A stretch of DNA of 64,000 bases from Nostoc sp. 'Peltigera membranacea cyanobiont' N6 (lineage in GTDB: Bacteria > Cyanobacteriota > Cyanobacteriia > Cyanobacteriales > Nostocaceae), in assembly GCF_002949735.1 (NCBI RefSeq), contig NZ_CP026681.1:310001-374000 (forward strand), given 5' to 3'. The notes beneath the pieces are model-generated. The model searched no databases. It was not told the DNA's origin and saw only the letters and a program-made list of their open reading frames with translations. This document shows, in pieces, positions 1-10,198 of this stretch (within the stretch, counting starts at the first letter, position 1; each line of letters begins with the position of its first letter). Both the position numbers and the translations under genes were made by a program.

Positions 1-3000
1 GTACAGAAAAGTGCCTGTTTCCATACCATTGGTGTAGCTATCTTTCATTGTCGATAGGGTTGCCAAAAACGATTGCTGGCGATGTTGGATGAAAGCCCCA
101 AAGAAGCTTAAAGGGAGACATATACTCCGCTCGTTCAATTTTTCCAGCAACGAGAGAGCTAAAAGACCAAACTTGTAGCCAGCTTCAACTTCGCTCAAAA
201 AAGCACATAGCACCATGCCGTGAATCGCATATCCTACCGTCGAGGCGGGGGTATTGCCAAACTGGAGCGACAACCGCACCATCGTTGCACTTAACAGAGG
301 CATTAAACCCGGATTTCCCAGTAATACTGGTGCAAACAATATTCCTAATAATTGCATTGCGGCGATCGCAGAGCGATCGCTCATCACGGGTAAGTCAATC
401 AGTTCAGAAATTTCTCTACCTTGGAGTTGCTCTTTTAGATATTCCAGGGCTTTGCCGATTTCGCCTGACTCTGGCGCACTTGGTAAATCCACCCCTAATT
501 GACTCAAGACATCTGCGCCAACAGCGATCGCCTCTAATATTTGGCTCTGAGCCGTTAGTGCCACAATTTTAATTTCGTAGATTTTAACTTTGTCAAAAAT
601 GGTCTGGGCGTTCTGCAAAACCACTCCAGCCATCTCTTCCATGCTCTCAAAGTCACTATTTAAATAGCTGGCTTCGGTTACTGCCAAATGCAGGTTCAAG
701 GCTAATTCGTACTGTGTTTGCCAGCAGTCGGGCTGGAGTAAGGCGATCCCAGTTTTGAAATACACTCTGGCGGCGATGTATGCAGTCGCATTTTTGGCTT
801 TAGTACCAGCTTTGAAGTTGAGTTGAGCTAGGGCTTGGCGATCGCTTGCTTGACTAATTAACTCAATTCCTAAATTCAAATGCCCAACCAGATCGAAGAG
901 TTTTTCTTCAATCTCTAATTCCGACAAGTTTTCTCTAAGTAATTGTCCAATTTTAAGATGAGTTGCTGTTTTTTGTTCATCGGAAATCAAGAAATAAGCT
1001 GCTTGCTGTACTCTGTCATGTAAAAATCTATATGAAGCTGTCCTTTGTCCTTTGTCATTTTCTAATGACCAATGCCCAATGACCAATGACGAATCTTGAT
1101 AAAATTTATAAACCTCACTAATCGGTAAAATCAACCCTTCTTGCAATGCTTTCCACAAAGCAGCCGCCGCATCAATTTGGCATTGTTCCGAAACAATTGC
1201 CAAAGTTGCTAAATCAAACTGGTTGCCAACACAAGATGCTAACTTGAGGATATTCTGGGTTGCTAATGGTAATTTCTCTAACTGCAACGCCATAAATTCA
1301 ACTACATCATCTGTAACTGCCTGTTGATTAACTTGGGCAAGATCGCATTGCCACCCTCCCGTAGCCCTGCCTTGGCAAGAGGGGGTAAACTTAATCAGTT
1401 GCTCTTGATGTAATGCCTTCAAAAACTGGATAGAAAAAAACGGATTTCCTTGAGTTTTTTGAAACACCAATTGAGAAAGAGGTAATGCCAAATTCTGGGA
1501 ACATTTAAGTGTATCAGCAACTAATTGATTGACTGTTTTTTGATTCAGTGGTGCTAACGTAATTGTATTAATCGTTGTTTGGTTTTTTTCAATCTCATTC
1601 AAAGTCAACATTAATGGATGTACTGGATTTACCTCGTTATCACGGTACGCACCAATTAACAAAAGATGACCTGTATCAGCCATTAAAAGCTGCATTAACT
1701 TCAGTGATGCCGAATCTGCCCATTGCAAATCATCTAAAAATATTACTAAGGGATGTTCAGCAGTGGTAAATATTTGGGTAAAACTTTGAAATAATAAATT
1801 AAATCTATTTTCTGCCGATGTTCCTGATAATTCTATGGCGGGTGGTTGTTCGCCAATAATTCTTGATAATTCGGGGATAACTTCAATAATTACTTGTCCA
1901 TTTTCACCAACTGCTGATAATATTTCGTTTCTCCATTGCTGAATTTTTGCATCGCTTTCGCTTAACAGTTGCCCGATTAAATCTCGGAATGCTTGCACAA
2001 ATGCACTAAAGGGAATATTGCGTTGAAATTGGTCATATTTCCCTTTGATAAAATAACCGCGTTGGCGCACAATCGGTTTATGAACTTCGTTGACAATCGC
2101 TGTTTTACCAATTCCCGAAAAACCTGCTACCAGAATCATTTCTGTTGCGCCAAGGCTAACTCGCTCAAATGCTTGGAGGAGGTTTTCGACTTCGGTTTCT
2201 CGTCCATAAAGTTTGTCAGGGATGATGAAGCGATCGCACACATCCCGTTGCCCAATTTCAAAACCGCTTATCATACCATCAACTTGTAGCTGATGTAAAC
2301 AATTTTCTAAATCAAACTTCAGCCCCAATGCACTTTGATAGCGATCTTTAGCATTTTTCGCCATCAATTTGCTGACAATTTTTGATATTACAGATGGAAT
2401 TTCTAAATTAGTTTCACATACTAACGGTGCAATTTTTGCAATGTGACAATGCACTAACTCCATTGCATCATTTGAGACAAATGGTAATTCTCCAGTGAGT
2501 AATTCGTAAAAAGTAACACCGATTGAATAAAAATCAGTCCGGTAGTCAATTCCCCGATTCATTCTGCCTGTTTGTTCGGGAGAAATATAAGCTAGTGTCC
2601 CTTCTAGCACATTGGGATTTATTAGGGTTTGCGTTTCTCGTGGTAGCAAAGATGCAATACTAAAGTCAATTAATTTAACTTGTTTGGTTTTGGAATTAAT
2701 TAAAATATTGGCGGGTTTAATATCTTTATGAATAATCCGCTCGTGGTAGAGTACATCTAAGGTATTGCAGAGTGCGATCGCAATCTCCAAAAACTCCTGT
2801 AAAGATTGTCCCCTTCCGCCCATTCCCCATTCTTTGAGAGAAATTCCCCCAAAGTCTTCCATCACCAGTGCATAGCCATTTTGATAGGGTTCCAGGCTAT
2901 AGGTTTGGACGATTAGCGGTGAGTTAAGATTTTTGGCTATGGTGTACTGATTGCGAAACGATAAGAGTTCAGAGAAACTGGGATAAGGATTTTTTAGCAG

Positions 3001-3120
3001 TTTAATCACTACAGGTAATGAGTCAGTCTCTCGAACCCCTCGATAAACGATGGTTCTAGAACCATCGTAGAGTTCTTCGCTAACCTTGTATCCAGGAATA
3101 TTGACTCTCGTACTAACCAT
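1..3120 (-). CDS. Ser/Thr protein kinase-AAA ATPase hybrid sensor, N-terminal part (partial)
   Basis: Open without a stop for 1,040 codons from an ATG at 3118-3120 to the left edge, so the C-terminus lies outside the window. The translation starts MVSTRVNIPGYKV and shows a Hanks-type kinase domain over about the first 270 residues, with catalytic loop HKDIKPANIL and DFS in place of DFG. An ATPase domain follows, with P-loop GFSGIGKTA and Walker B-like VIFLDDLQWAD, then a long helical, TPR-like region. It is closely similar along its whole visible length to the next gene upstream (3195-9128), so a GAF/PAS/histidine-kinase end is expected off the edge (inference). Only 74 bp separate the two genes, suggesting one operon. 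Two stretches differ from the paralogue: a loop encoded by heptamer-repeat-like DNA (about 1035-1100) and a short insert near 1350-1390. Likely role is signalling; the signal is unknown. Confidence 0.9.
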   Translation of the reverse strand, partial: MVSTRVNIPGYKVSEELYDGSRTIVYRGVRETDSLPVVIKLLKNPYPSFSELLSFRNQYTIAKNLNSPLIVQTYSLEPYQNGYALVMEDFGGISLKEWGMGGRGQSLQEFLEIAIALCNTLDVLYHERIIHKDIKPANILINSKTKQVKLIDFSIASLLPRETQTLINPNVLEGTLAYISPEQTGRMNRGIDYRTDFYSIGVTFYELLTGELPFVSNDAMELVHCHIAKIAPLVCETNLEIPSVISKIVSKLMAKNAKDRYQSALGLKFDLENCLHQLQVDGMISGFEIGQRDVCDRFIIPDKLYGRETEVENLLQAFERVSLGATEMILVAGFSGIGKTAIVNEVHKPIVRQRGYFIKGKYDQFQRNIPFSAFVQAFRDLIGQLLSESDAKIQQWRNEILSAVGENGQVIIEVIPELSRIIGEQPPAIELSGTSAENRFNLLFQSFTQIFTTAEHPLVIFLDDLQWADSASLKLMQLLMADTGHLLLIGAYRDNEVNPVHPLMLTLNEIEKNQTTINTITLAPLNQKTVNQLVADTLKCSQNLALPLSQLVFQKTQGNPFFSIQFLKALHQEQLIKFTPSCQGRATGGWQCDLAQVNQQAVTDDVVEFMALQLEKLPLATQNILKLASCVGNQFDLATLAIVSEQCQIDAAAALWKALQEGLILPISEVYKFYQDSSLVIGHWSLENDKGQRTASYRFLHDRVQQAAYFLISDEQKTATHLKIGQLLRENLSELEIEEKLFDLVGHLNLGIELISQASDRQALAQLNFKAGTKAKNATAYIAARVYFKTGIALLQPDCWQTQYELALNLHLAVTEASYLNSDFESMEEMAGVVLQNAQTIFDKVKIYEIKIVALTAQSQILEAIAVGADVLSQLGVDLPSAPESGEIGKALEYLKEQLQGREISELIDLPVMSDRSAIAAMQLLGILFAPVLLGNPGLMPLLSATMVRLSLQFGNTPASTVGYAIHGMVLCAFLSEVEAGYKFGLLALSLLEKLNERSICLPLSFFGAFIQHRQQSFLATLSTMKDSYTNGMETGTFLY

Positions 3121-3194
3121 AGTGCTAAATCTTTAAGGCTTCCAAATTTAGTATTCCCAGATGCCTGAAATTGTTTAGCAAAAATCACCAAAAA

Positions 3195-6100
3195 TTACAC
3201 CGGAATTTCAATAATAAATTCAGTACCTAGACCCAAAACCGAGTTACAACTTAATTTACCACTGTGAGTTGATTCGACAATTTGCCGTGCGATCGCCAAC
3301 CCTAAACCCGTCCCTTTACCTACAGCTTTTGTAGTAAATAGATGGTCAAAAATCTTTTGTAGAACTGATTCATTAATTCCCTTGCCATTATCAGCGATGA
3401 TAATTTTTACATACTTGTCTTCTCGTAAAGTGGTAATTTTAATGCAATTACAATTTAGTTTAATTTCCTCAAATGTGCGTTCATGATTAGATTCTTCTAA
3501 GGCATCAATAGCATTAGCCAAAATGTTCATAAATACCTGATTTAATTGACCAGGAAAACATTCAATTTGGGGTAGCTTTCCATAGTTTCTTATTACTTCA
3601 ATCGCGGGGCACCGATCGTTCGCCTTTAGGCGATGTTTCAAAATTAAAATTGTGCTATCAATTCCTTGATGGATATTAAACGGTACTTTATAATCTCGAT
3701 CGGCACGGGAGAAAGTTCTTAAACTGGTGCTGATATTTTTGAGTCTGTCACACGCCATAGACATAGAATCAATAATTTCGGGCAAGTCTTCTAAGCTATA
3801 ATCCAAGTCAATATCTTCAGCATGTTCGGCGATTTTATCACTTTTATTAGGGAAGCTTTCTTGATATAGCCTGAGATGCTTAACAATATCAGCAACAGTG
3901 GGTTTAGCTTGTTTGAGACTAGCAGCAATGAAACCTAAAGGATTATTCATTTCGTGAGCTACACCAGCAACTAAATTACCCAAAGCTGACATTTTTTCAC
4001 TTTGGACTATTTGTAATTGGGCATTTTGTAGATCGTTTAGTGCTTGTTGCAAATCGAGTGACTTTTGGCGTAAGTCAAGTTCTGCTTGTTTGCGTTGCAT
4101 AGTTTGGCGATAGGCATCGCTAATATCTCGCATCACAACTACTGCACCAAGTTTGTTACCCGAAGCATCAATAATCGCTTGTCCACTTGCTAACAAGATT
4201 CTCGTAGAACCATACTTCGGTGCAATGATCATTTCAACATTTTCGACATTTTCTCCTTGGAAAGCGCGAAACAAAGGAATTTCGGTTGTTGATAGAGGTG
4301 TTTGACCATCAGGCTGATAGAGATTGAAGTGTTCTGCCCATTCTTCTGGTGGTAATGATTCTACTGGTAAGCCATGAAATTCACAAGTTGCTTTGTTAAA
4401 TAGGGTCAATTTGCCACTAGCATCACAAACAACAATTCCATCTGAAATATTTTGAATGATGGCATTCAAGAACTCTCGTTCTTTAGCTAAAGATGCTTCG
4501 GTCTGTTTTAATTGTGCTAGTGATGCTTGTAATGACTGGGATTTTTCCTGTTCTCGCTCAAAAAGTCGGGCATTTTCTAGAGAAATGGCCGCTTGGGCGC
4601 AAAGTAAGTTGAGCAGTTCGACGCGATCGCTTGTAAAGGCTCCAGTTGCTAAATTGTTTTCTAAGTACAACACGCCAAGCAACTTACCCTGATGCAAAAT
4701 TGGGCTGCACAAGATACTCTTGGGCTTTTGTTGTTGAATGTAGGAATCATTGATTAATTGCGGATGCGCCGTAGCATCAGCAATCACTGCTGGTTGTAAG
4801 CTGCGTTTGACAGTATTAATTAAGCCAACTGGCAGATCCAGAGAGTCTTCAACAGGCTCTGGGTTGAGCAACATTGAGTCAAAATTGATGTGGGTAATTT
4901 GCTTGTTTTTTACAGGGCTAAAGGAAAGCTGTGCTAGCGCCTGAATCATTAAACGCCCTGACTCCAAAAGCATGAATACACACTTATCAGCCCCCGCATT
5001 TTCAATGACGATATGCAGTAATACCGAAAGCAGTTTTTCGAGTTCGATTTCGCCAGAAAGGGTTTGAGAAGCTTTGAGAATGGTAGCTAAATCTAAAGCA
5101 ATAGAAATGCTACTACTGCTAGAAGTGGCAGAACTAGTGGAGGTGACACTTTCTAAGGCGAAGATAGTTTCGTTAGTTGAGAAAGAAGAGGTTTGTTGGA
5201 GAATGGGGGCAAGTAATAGGGGATAGCGTTTTTCCAAATCGGCAACTTTAGCTTTTGCACCCCAACGAGCATAGCCGTAGTAGGCTTGAGTCATGTATTC
5301 CTGAGCTATTCGTTCTTTGCCCCAGTCGAGGTAAAATTTAGCTGCTAGCTCGTTGGCAAGTGCTTCTTCTTGGATATAGCCGTGTTTTTTAGCAAGAGCG
5401 ATCGCGCGATCGGACAAATCTATTGCCTCGGCTTTGTTGCCTTGCACTTGCTCTCGTTCCGCCTCCACTAGATAAAACTTGTGCAGGTAATTTTCTGGAG
5501 CATGTTCAGCCCACTTTTTCATCTTTTCCTGATTTTTAGCCACCCGTTGCAGAATGTCTTGCTGTTCTGCCTCACAAACCTGAGCATAGATTGCCAGATG
5601 AGCGAGAGAATCATAGGTGTAGCAGAGCGGAACTATGAATAAGCCTGTAGCGCCATCTATATAGTTTTCAGCAGCGATCGCATTTTCCACCGCCAACTCA
5701 AATTTGCCAAACATGTAACACAAACCAAGTTGGCTGGCATAGAAATAATACAGCGCAGTCCGATCGCCCGATCGCTGGAGGGCTGGTATAATTACCTCTC
5801 GATTAAAAGCATCTCCACTAAGCTGCCAAGGTTCAGCAGAATCGCCAATCATATTCAAAATTGCTTGCTGAAAAACGGTCAGATGACTGGTAAGACCTTC
5901 TTGGTTGAGGTGTGCAAGCTGATCTCGGAAGGCAGCGCTCTCTCGGCTGAGATTGCTTAGTTCTTTGCCCATAAACCAACAGTATGAGATGTAAATGAAT
6001 CCGCAAATAGCAGACGATTCTAAATCTCCCGTTTCCAATCCAACTTCGTAGCCTTCTCGGAGAAACGGTAAGGAGTTCTTGAGCGGCTCTTTCCAATGCC

Positions 6101-9100
6101 ACACACTACAATAAATTCCGACATAGACTCTGGATTTTAGTTCTTTGGCATTGAAATGTTCGAGTAACAAAAGTGCTAGTTGGGCACACTCATAGCCAAA
6201 GTCAATCTCTCCTACCATCCCACAAAGGATCAATCCATAGTAAGCATAGCCAATGGCAGAAAATGAGGTATTGCCATATTGAACTGATAAATTTACCTGC
6301 TCGAGAACAATAAACGGTAAGAGCGCTGGACTGACAACAAAGGCAGCAGAAGAGACAGCAGCAAGAATCCTGATAACCGCTAATTTATTAGGGTTTTCGA
6401 TTTCGGGCAGAGTCATTAAGTCCACAAGTTGCCTTCCAGCCAGAATCGATTTAGTCGCCTCGAATGCCTGTGCAATATCTAATTGACTGGGTTCCTCTGG
6501 AAAACTCGTACCTAGACGCTCTACAATCTTCAGAGCAATCTGCACTGCCTCTATAAATTCATGTTGGGCTTGAGCAGCTTGAATTTGAACTTCATAAACC
6601 TTGACCGTATCCAACAGGTTTCGAGAGTGTTCTATAATCGCTGTTGCCAATTGTGTCATCTGCTGAAAGTTGCCGATCAGGTAAGCGGTTTCAGTGGCAG
6701 TTTCGTAGAGGGCTAAGGTTAAGTCATACTGCGTTTGCCACATATCCTCAGCTAACGAGGCGATTCCTGTAGTGCAATACTCAAATGCGGCTGTATAGGC
6801 AGTTGCGGCTCTGGCTTTTTTTCCAGCTTTCAGATTGAGTTGGGCGAGTTCTATTTGCTCAGAGAGATCGACAATCAGAGATTTGCCGATATTAAGTTGG
6901 TTAACAATTTCAAACAGTTTTTCCTCTTGTTCGGCAACGGGCGTATGAGTCAGTAATAGTTGCCCAATTTTTAGGTGCGCGATCTGTTTTTGTTGGTCTG
7001 GAATTAGGCAATAAGCAGCTTGCTGGACGCGATCGTGTAAAAATTTATAAACACAGGTGTCAACCTTCTGTGTTGAGGTTTGGATAGTGGCGGCTGAAGC
7101 TTCAGTTTGATAAAACTTGTAGACTTCATTTGTTGGAATGATAAATCCTTCTTGCAATGCTTTCCACAAGTCCGAAGCGGCTTGAGTCTGCGACTTTTCA
7201 GAAACGATCGCTAATGTCGCCAAATCAAACTGATTGCCAATACAGGCTGCCAGTTTCAAAATATTTTGAGTGATGTCGGGCAACTTCTGAAGTTGTTGGG
7301 TGATAAATTCCACCACATCATCGGTGAGAGCTAGCGATCGCACCTGCCCTACATCACACTGCCAAGAACCTAACTCCCAATCAAAGGTAATCAGCCCATC
7401 CTCATGCAGCGCTTTCAGAAACTGAGTTGTGAAAAAGGGATTACCTTTGGCTTTTTGATAAACCAACTCTGTCAACGGCAATGCTTGTGCAGTTGTACAA
7501 CTGAGGCAGTCGGCGATTAAATCGTTGACATCTGTTTGACTTAAGGGAACTAAGGTCAAAGTCTTAACACAGGAGGATGCTTTTTCAATTTCATCTATTG
7601 TCAACATCAGTGGATGAGCGGCAAATACCTCGTTATCGCGGTATGCGCCAATAATCAATAGATAGCCGCTATCACTCTGGCTCATCAACAACTTCAGCAA
7701 ATTGAGCGATGCCGAATCAGCCCACTGCAAATCATCGAGAAACATCACTAAGGGATGCTCTCTTGTTGTAAACACCTGAATAAACTTTTGGAACAGCAAA
7801 TTGAAACGGGTCTGTGCTGCACCACCCGATAGTTCAGTGATGGCGGGCTGTTTGCCGATCATCTGTTCCAGTTCAGGAATCACCTCGATCAAAACTTGCC
7901 CATTCTCTCCAACTGCTGCTAAAATCTTTTTTTGCCATTGCTCAAGTAGAGTATCGCTTTCACTAAGCAACTGTCCCATCAAGTCACGAAAGGCTTGCAC
8001 AAAAGCAGATAGAGGAGTGCTGCGGTTAAATTGGTCGTACTTGCCCTTGATAAAGTAGCCGTTCCACCGGACAATCGGCTTATGCACTTCATTGACAACT
8101 GCGGTTTTGCCAATACCAGAGAAACCTGCCACTAGCATCAGTTGGGAGCCACCATTGGCAATATAGCCAAATGCCTCCAGTAGCGTCTGTACTTCTGATT
8201 CCCGTCCGTAGAGTTTTTCGGGTATAAGAAAGCGATCGCTAATATCTCGCTGTCCCAAATTAAACCAGGTGTGTTTGCCTGTTTCTTGTCTCTGTTCTAA
8301 GCAAGTCACTAGGTCATGTTTAATTCCCATTGCACTCTGATAGCGATCTTCGGCATTCTTCGCCATCAGTTTGCGGACAATCTCTCCCAACATTAAGGGC
8401 AAATCGGGGTTGAAATCGCAGAGAAAGGGTGGAACCTTTGCAATGTGGCAATGCACCAACTCCATCGCTTCATGAGAATCAAAGGGCAATTGTCCACTCA
8501 GTAGTTCAAAGAAAGTCACACCTAATGAATAAAAGTCGCTGCGGTAGTCAATGCCCCTGTTCATCCGTCCAGTTTGCTCTGGCGATAGATAGGCTAGTGT
8601 TCCCTCCAATCCGTTGGGATTTTGGATCTCCTGGGTTTCTCGTGGTAAAAGTGAGGCAATACTGAAATCAATCAGCTTGATTTCTTTGGTATCAGGATGA
8701 ATCAGGATGTTGCTTGGTTTAATATCTTTGTGAATGACACGCTGTTGATGTAACTGGTGTAAGGTGTCTAGTAATTGCAAGGCAATAGGAAGAAATTGCT
8801 CTAAGGTTAGTGGTCGCTCTTGGGTAAATTGTCGCAAGGAAATGCCACCAAAGTCCTCCATGACCATGACATACCCATTATGATAAGGTTCTAAGTTGTA
8901 GGGTTTAATGATACCAGGAATATCTAGGTTATTGGCGATCGCATATTGGTTGTGAAACTGGACTAATTCGCTAAAACTGGGATATTCTCGTTTTAAGAGC
9001 TTGATGACAACTGGTTGGCGATCGCATTCTCGTACTGCCCGATACACATAAGTCCGAGAACCTAAATAGAGTTGCTCTATGATTTGATAGCCAGCGATCC

Positions 9101-9128
9101 TTAAAGTTGCATCAGCTCTTGCACTCAT
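3195..9128 (-). CDS. Giant hybrid Ser/Thr kinase-AAA ATPase-GAF-PAS-histidine kinase
   Basis: 1,977 residues, ATG start. Domains in order: Hanks-type kinase (about 10-275; HKDIKPSNILI, DFS instead of DFG); AAA/predicted ATPase (about 300-520; P-loop GFSGIGKT, MFLDDLQWAD); a long alpha-helical TPR-like stretch (about 600-1300); GAF (about 1350-1520); PAS (about 1555-1670); and a histidine kinase core with H-box HEMNNPLG near residue 1724 followed by N-box NAIDAL, DNGKGI and GTGLGLAI. This is the architecture of the cyanobacterial Ser/Thr-plus-His kinase family that is expanded in Nostoc. No transmembrane segment is obvious, so a cytoplasmic sensor is likely. No receiver domain or separate response regulator is seen nearby. 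The downstream gene (1-3120) is a tandem paralogue. The phospho-acceptor histidine and ATP-binding boxes look intact; the substrates are unknown. Confidence 0.95.
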   Translation of the reverse strand: MSARADATLRIAGYQIIEQLYLGSRTYVYRAVRECDRQPVVIKLLKREYPSFSELVQFHNQYAIANNLDIPGIIKPYNLEPYHNGYVMVMEDFGGISLRQFTQERPLTLEQFLPIALQLLDTLHQLHQQRVIHKDIKPSNILIHPDTKEIKLIDFSIASLLPRETQEIQNPNGLEGTLAYLSPEQTGRMNRGIDYRSDFYSLGVTFFELLSGQLPFDSHEAMELVHCHIAKVPPFLCDFNPDLPLMLGEIVRKLMAKNAEDRYQSAMGIKHDLVTCLEQRQETGKHTWFNLGQRDISDRFLIPEKLYGRESEVQTLLEAFGYIANGGSQLMLVAGFSGIGKTAVVNEVHKPIVRWNGYFIKGKYDQFNRSTPLSAFVQAFRDLMGQLLSESDTLLEQWQKKILAAVGENGQVLIEVIPELEQMIGKQPAITELSGGAAQTRFNLLFQKFIQVFTTREHPLVMFLDDLQWADSASLNLLKLLMSQSDSGYLLIIGAYRDNEVFAAHPLMLTIDEIEKASSCVKTLTLVPLSQTDVNDLIADCLSCTTAQALPLTELVYQKAKGNPFFTTQFLKALHEDGLITFDWELGSWQCDVGQVRSLALTDDVVEFITQQLQKLPDITQNILKLAACIGNQFDLATLAIVSEKSQTQAASDLWKALQEGFIIPTNEVYKFYQTEASAATIQTSTQKVDTCVYKFLHDRVQQAAYCLIPDQQKQIAHLKIGQLLLTHTPVAEQEEKLFEIVNQLNIGKSLIVDLSEQIELAQLNLKAGKKARAATAYTAAFEYCTTGIASLAEDMWQTQYDLTLALYETATETAYLIGNFQQMTQLATAIIEHSRNLLDTVKVYEVQIQAAQAQHEFIEAVQIALKIVERLGTSFPEEPSQLDIAQAFEATKSILAGRQLVDLMTLPEIENPNKLAVIRILAAVSSAAFVVSPALLPFIVLEQVNLSVQYGNTSFSAIGYAYYGLILCGMVGEIDFGYECAQLALLLLEHFNAKELKSRVYVGIYCSVWHWKEPLKNSLPFLREGYEVGLETGDLESSAICGFIYISYCWFMGKELSNLSRESAAFRDQLAHLNQEGLTSHLTVFQQAILNMIGDSAEPWQLSGDAFNREVIIPALQRSGDRTALYYFYASQLGLCYMFGKFELAVENAIAAENYIDGATGLFIVPLCYTYDSLAHLAIYAQVCEAEQQDILQRVAKNQEKMKKWAEHAPENYLHKFYLVEAEREQVQGNKAEAIDLSDRAIALAKKHGYIQEEALANELAAKFYLDWGKERIAQEYMTQAYYGYARWGAKAKVADLEKRYPLLLAPILQQTSSFSTNETIFALESVTSTSSATSSSSSISIALDLATILKASQTLSGEIELEKLLSVLLHIVIENAGADKCVFMLLESGRLMIQALAQLSFSPVKNKQITHINFDSMLLNPEPVEDSLDLPVGLINTVKRSLQPAVIADATAHPQLINDSYIQQQKPKSILCSPILHQGKLLGVLYLENNLATGAFTSDRVELLNLLCAQAAISLENARLFEREQEKSQSLQASLAQLKQTEASLAKEREFLNAIIQNISDGIVVCDASGKLTLFNKATCEFHGLPVESLPPEEWAEHFNLYQPDGQTPLSTTEIPLFRAFQGENVENVEMIIAPKYGSTRILLASGQAIIDASGNKLGAVVVMRDISDAYRQTMQRKQAELDLRQKSLDLQQALNDLQNAQLQIVQSEKMSALGNLVAGVAHEMNNPLGFIAASLKQAKPTVADIVKHLRLYQESFPNKSDKIAEHAEDIDLDYSLEDLPEIIDSMSMACDRLKNISTSLRTFSRADRDYKVPFNIHQGIDSTILILKHRLKANDRCPAIEVIRNYGKLPQIECFPGQLNQVFMNILANAIDALEESNHERTFEEIKLNCNCIKITTLREDKYVKIIIADNGKGINESVLQKIFDHLFTTKAVGKGTGLGLAIARQIVESTHSGKLSCNSVLGLGTEFIIEIPV

Positions 9129-9286
9129 AATTTTTTACCATAATTTCTTGTCTAAGGCTTATAATTCCCCAGACGACATCTTGCTTAACAAGCGTTAGAA
9201 AAGAGATAGGTGTTGGGTATTGGGCATTCGGGACTAACAGACCGGTCTTTGAGCTTCGTAAACGAGTTTTTGATCCTTGATAAATC

Positions 9287-10021
9287 TTAAAGTAGAGACT
9301 CTATCGGCAGCAAAGTTGATAAATCCAGAGAGGCTAAGTGTTGATAAGCTCGATCTATGACACGCTTCCCTCTGAGAAAACCTGTATTCGCTCCCGGACA
9401 AACGTAGCAGAGTGTTTCAGGTGTAAAACGTTCTAATAAGAACTGAAGACTCTTAATTTGTCGCCGCCAGTGAAAAGTTTTAGCTGTGCGTAATGGTACT
9501 GGCTCACCCTTATGATTAGGAACTAAATGGCGACCAGAAAACAATATACCTCCAAGCTGACCGTAGTATAGGCAAGATGAGCCGGGAGAATGACCTGGTG
9601 TCCAAATTACTTGTGTTGCAGCATCAAGAGTGAATTCCTGACTAAAAGTAGTTACGGTTACGCCTGGTAATAAATAAGCTTCTTGTTCTTGTATCAGCAC
9701 CTCGCAGTCAAAGGTTTGCGGAATTTCAGCGGCCTTGCCAATAGCGCCGCGATGGGTAAGAAATAACCAACGCACACCTCCATGCGCGGCTAAAAAATCT
9801 TGATTTGTTCGATCTAAGGCAGGGCAATCTATGAGGATATTGCCTTCATTTCTTACAATAAAATAAGAGGTTCCTCCTAATGTGTCCCGATTGGGTGGAA
9901 AAGCAAAAATGCTCTCTTGTGCGAATTCCGATTGCAGAGAACTTCCGCTAGGTACTTCGTCAACGAACACAGACCGTGGTGGCTTAGTTGTATGACTTGG
10001 GTGTTGAGGTAAAGGACACAT
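9287..10021 (-). CDS. Metallo-beta-lactamase-fold protein with degenerate metal site
   Basis: 244 residues, ATG start. The fold is indicated by the late motif TPGHSPGSSCLYY, followed by LFSGRHLVPN, and an early strand GNILIDCPALD. At the place of the usual HxHxDH metal motif the sequence reads FLTHRGAIGKA: only the first histidine remains. Canonical di-metal hydrolase chemistry is therefore doubtful and the protein may bind one metal or none (inference). It is divergent from the M50 protease gene at 10199, with about 180 bp between the two starts. No signal peptide is visible. The substrate is not predictable from sequence. Confidence 0.8.
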   Translation of the reverse strand: MCPLPQHPSHTTKPPRSVFVDEVPSGSSLQSEFAQESIFAFPPNRDTLGGTSYFIVRNEGNILIDCPALDRTNQDFLAAHGGVRWLFLTHRGAIGKAAEIPQTFDCEVLIQEQEAYLLPGVTVTTFSQEFTLDAATQVIWTPGHSPGSSCLYYGQLGGILFSGRHLVPNHKGEPVPLRTAKTFHWRRQIKSLQFLLERFTPETLCYVCPGANTGFLRGKRVIDRAYQHLASLDLSTLLPIESLL

Positions 10022-10198
10022 AATAAAAGAACCGACTCAGGAGTTGTGGATAATCTAGTTACAGTGGGGAAATTCCCAAAAATTCCATAGCACTGTTAAC
10101 CGTTCGTAAAAAACTTGGGGTTTGAGGTCTACTTTGTAGTTAATGCTATGGTGCTAAAGCTACTGGTAGGGTGTTTTGTCAAAATTACTGAAGATAAT

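Noticed and set aside
3009..3191. 60-codon minus-strand frame over the start of the first kinase
   Set aside because: It overlaps the well-supported kinase N-terminus in another frame.
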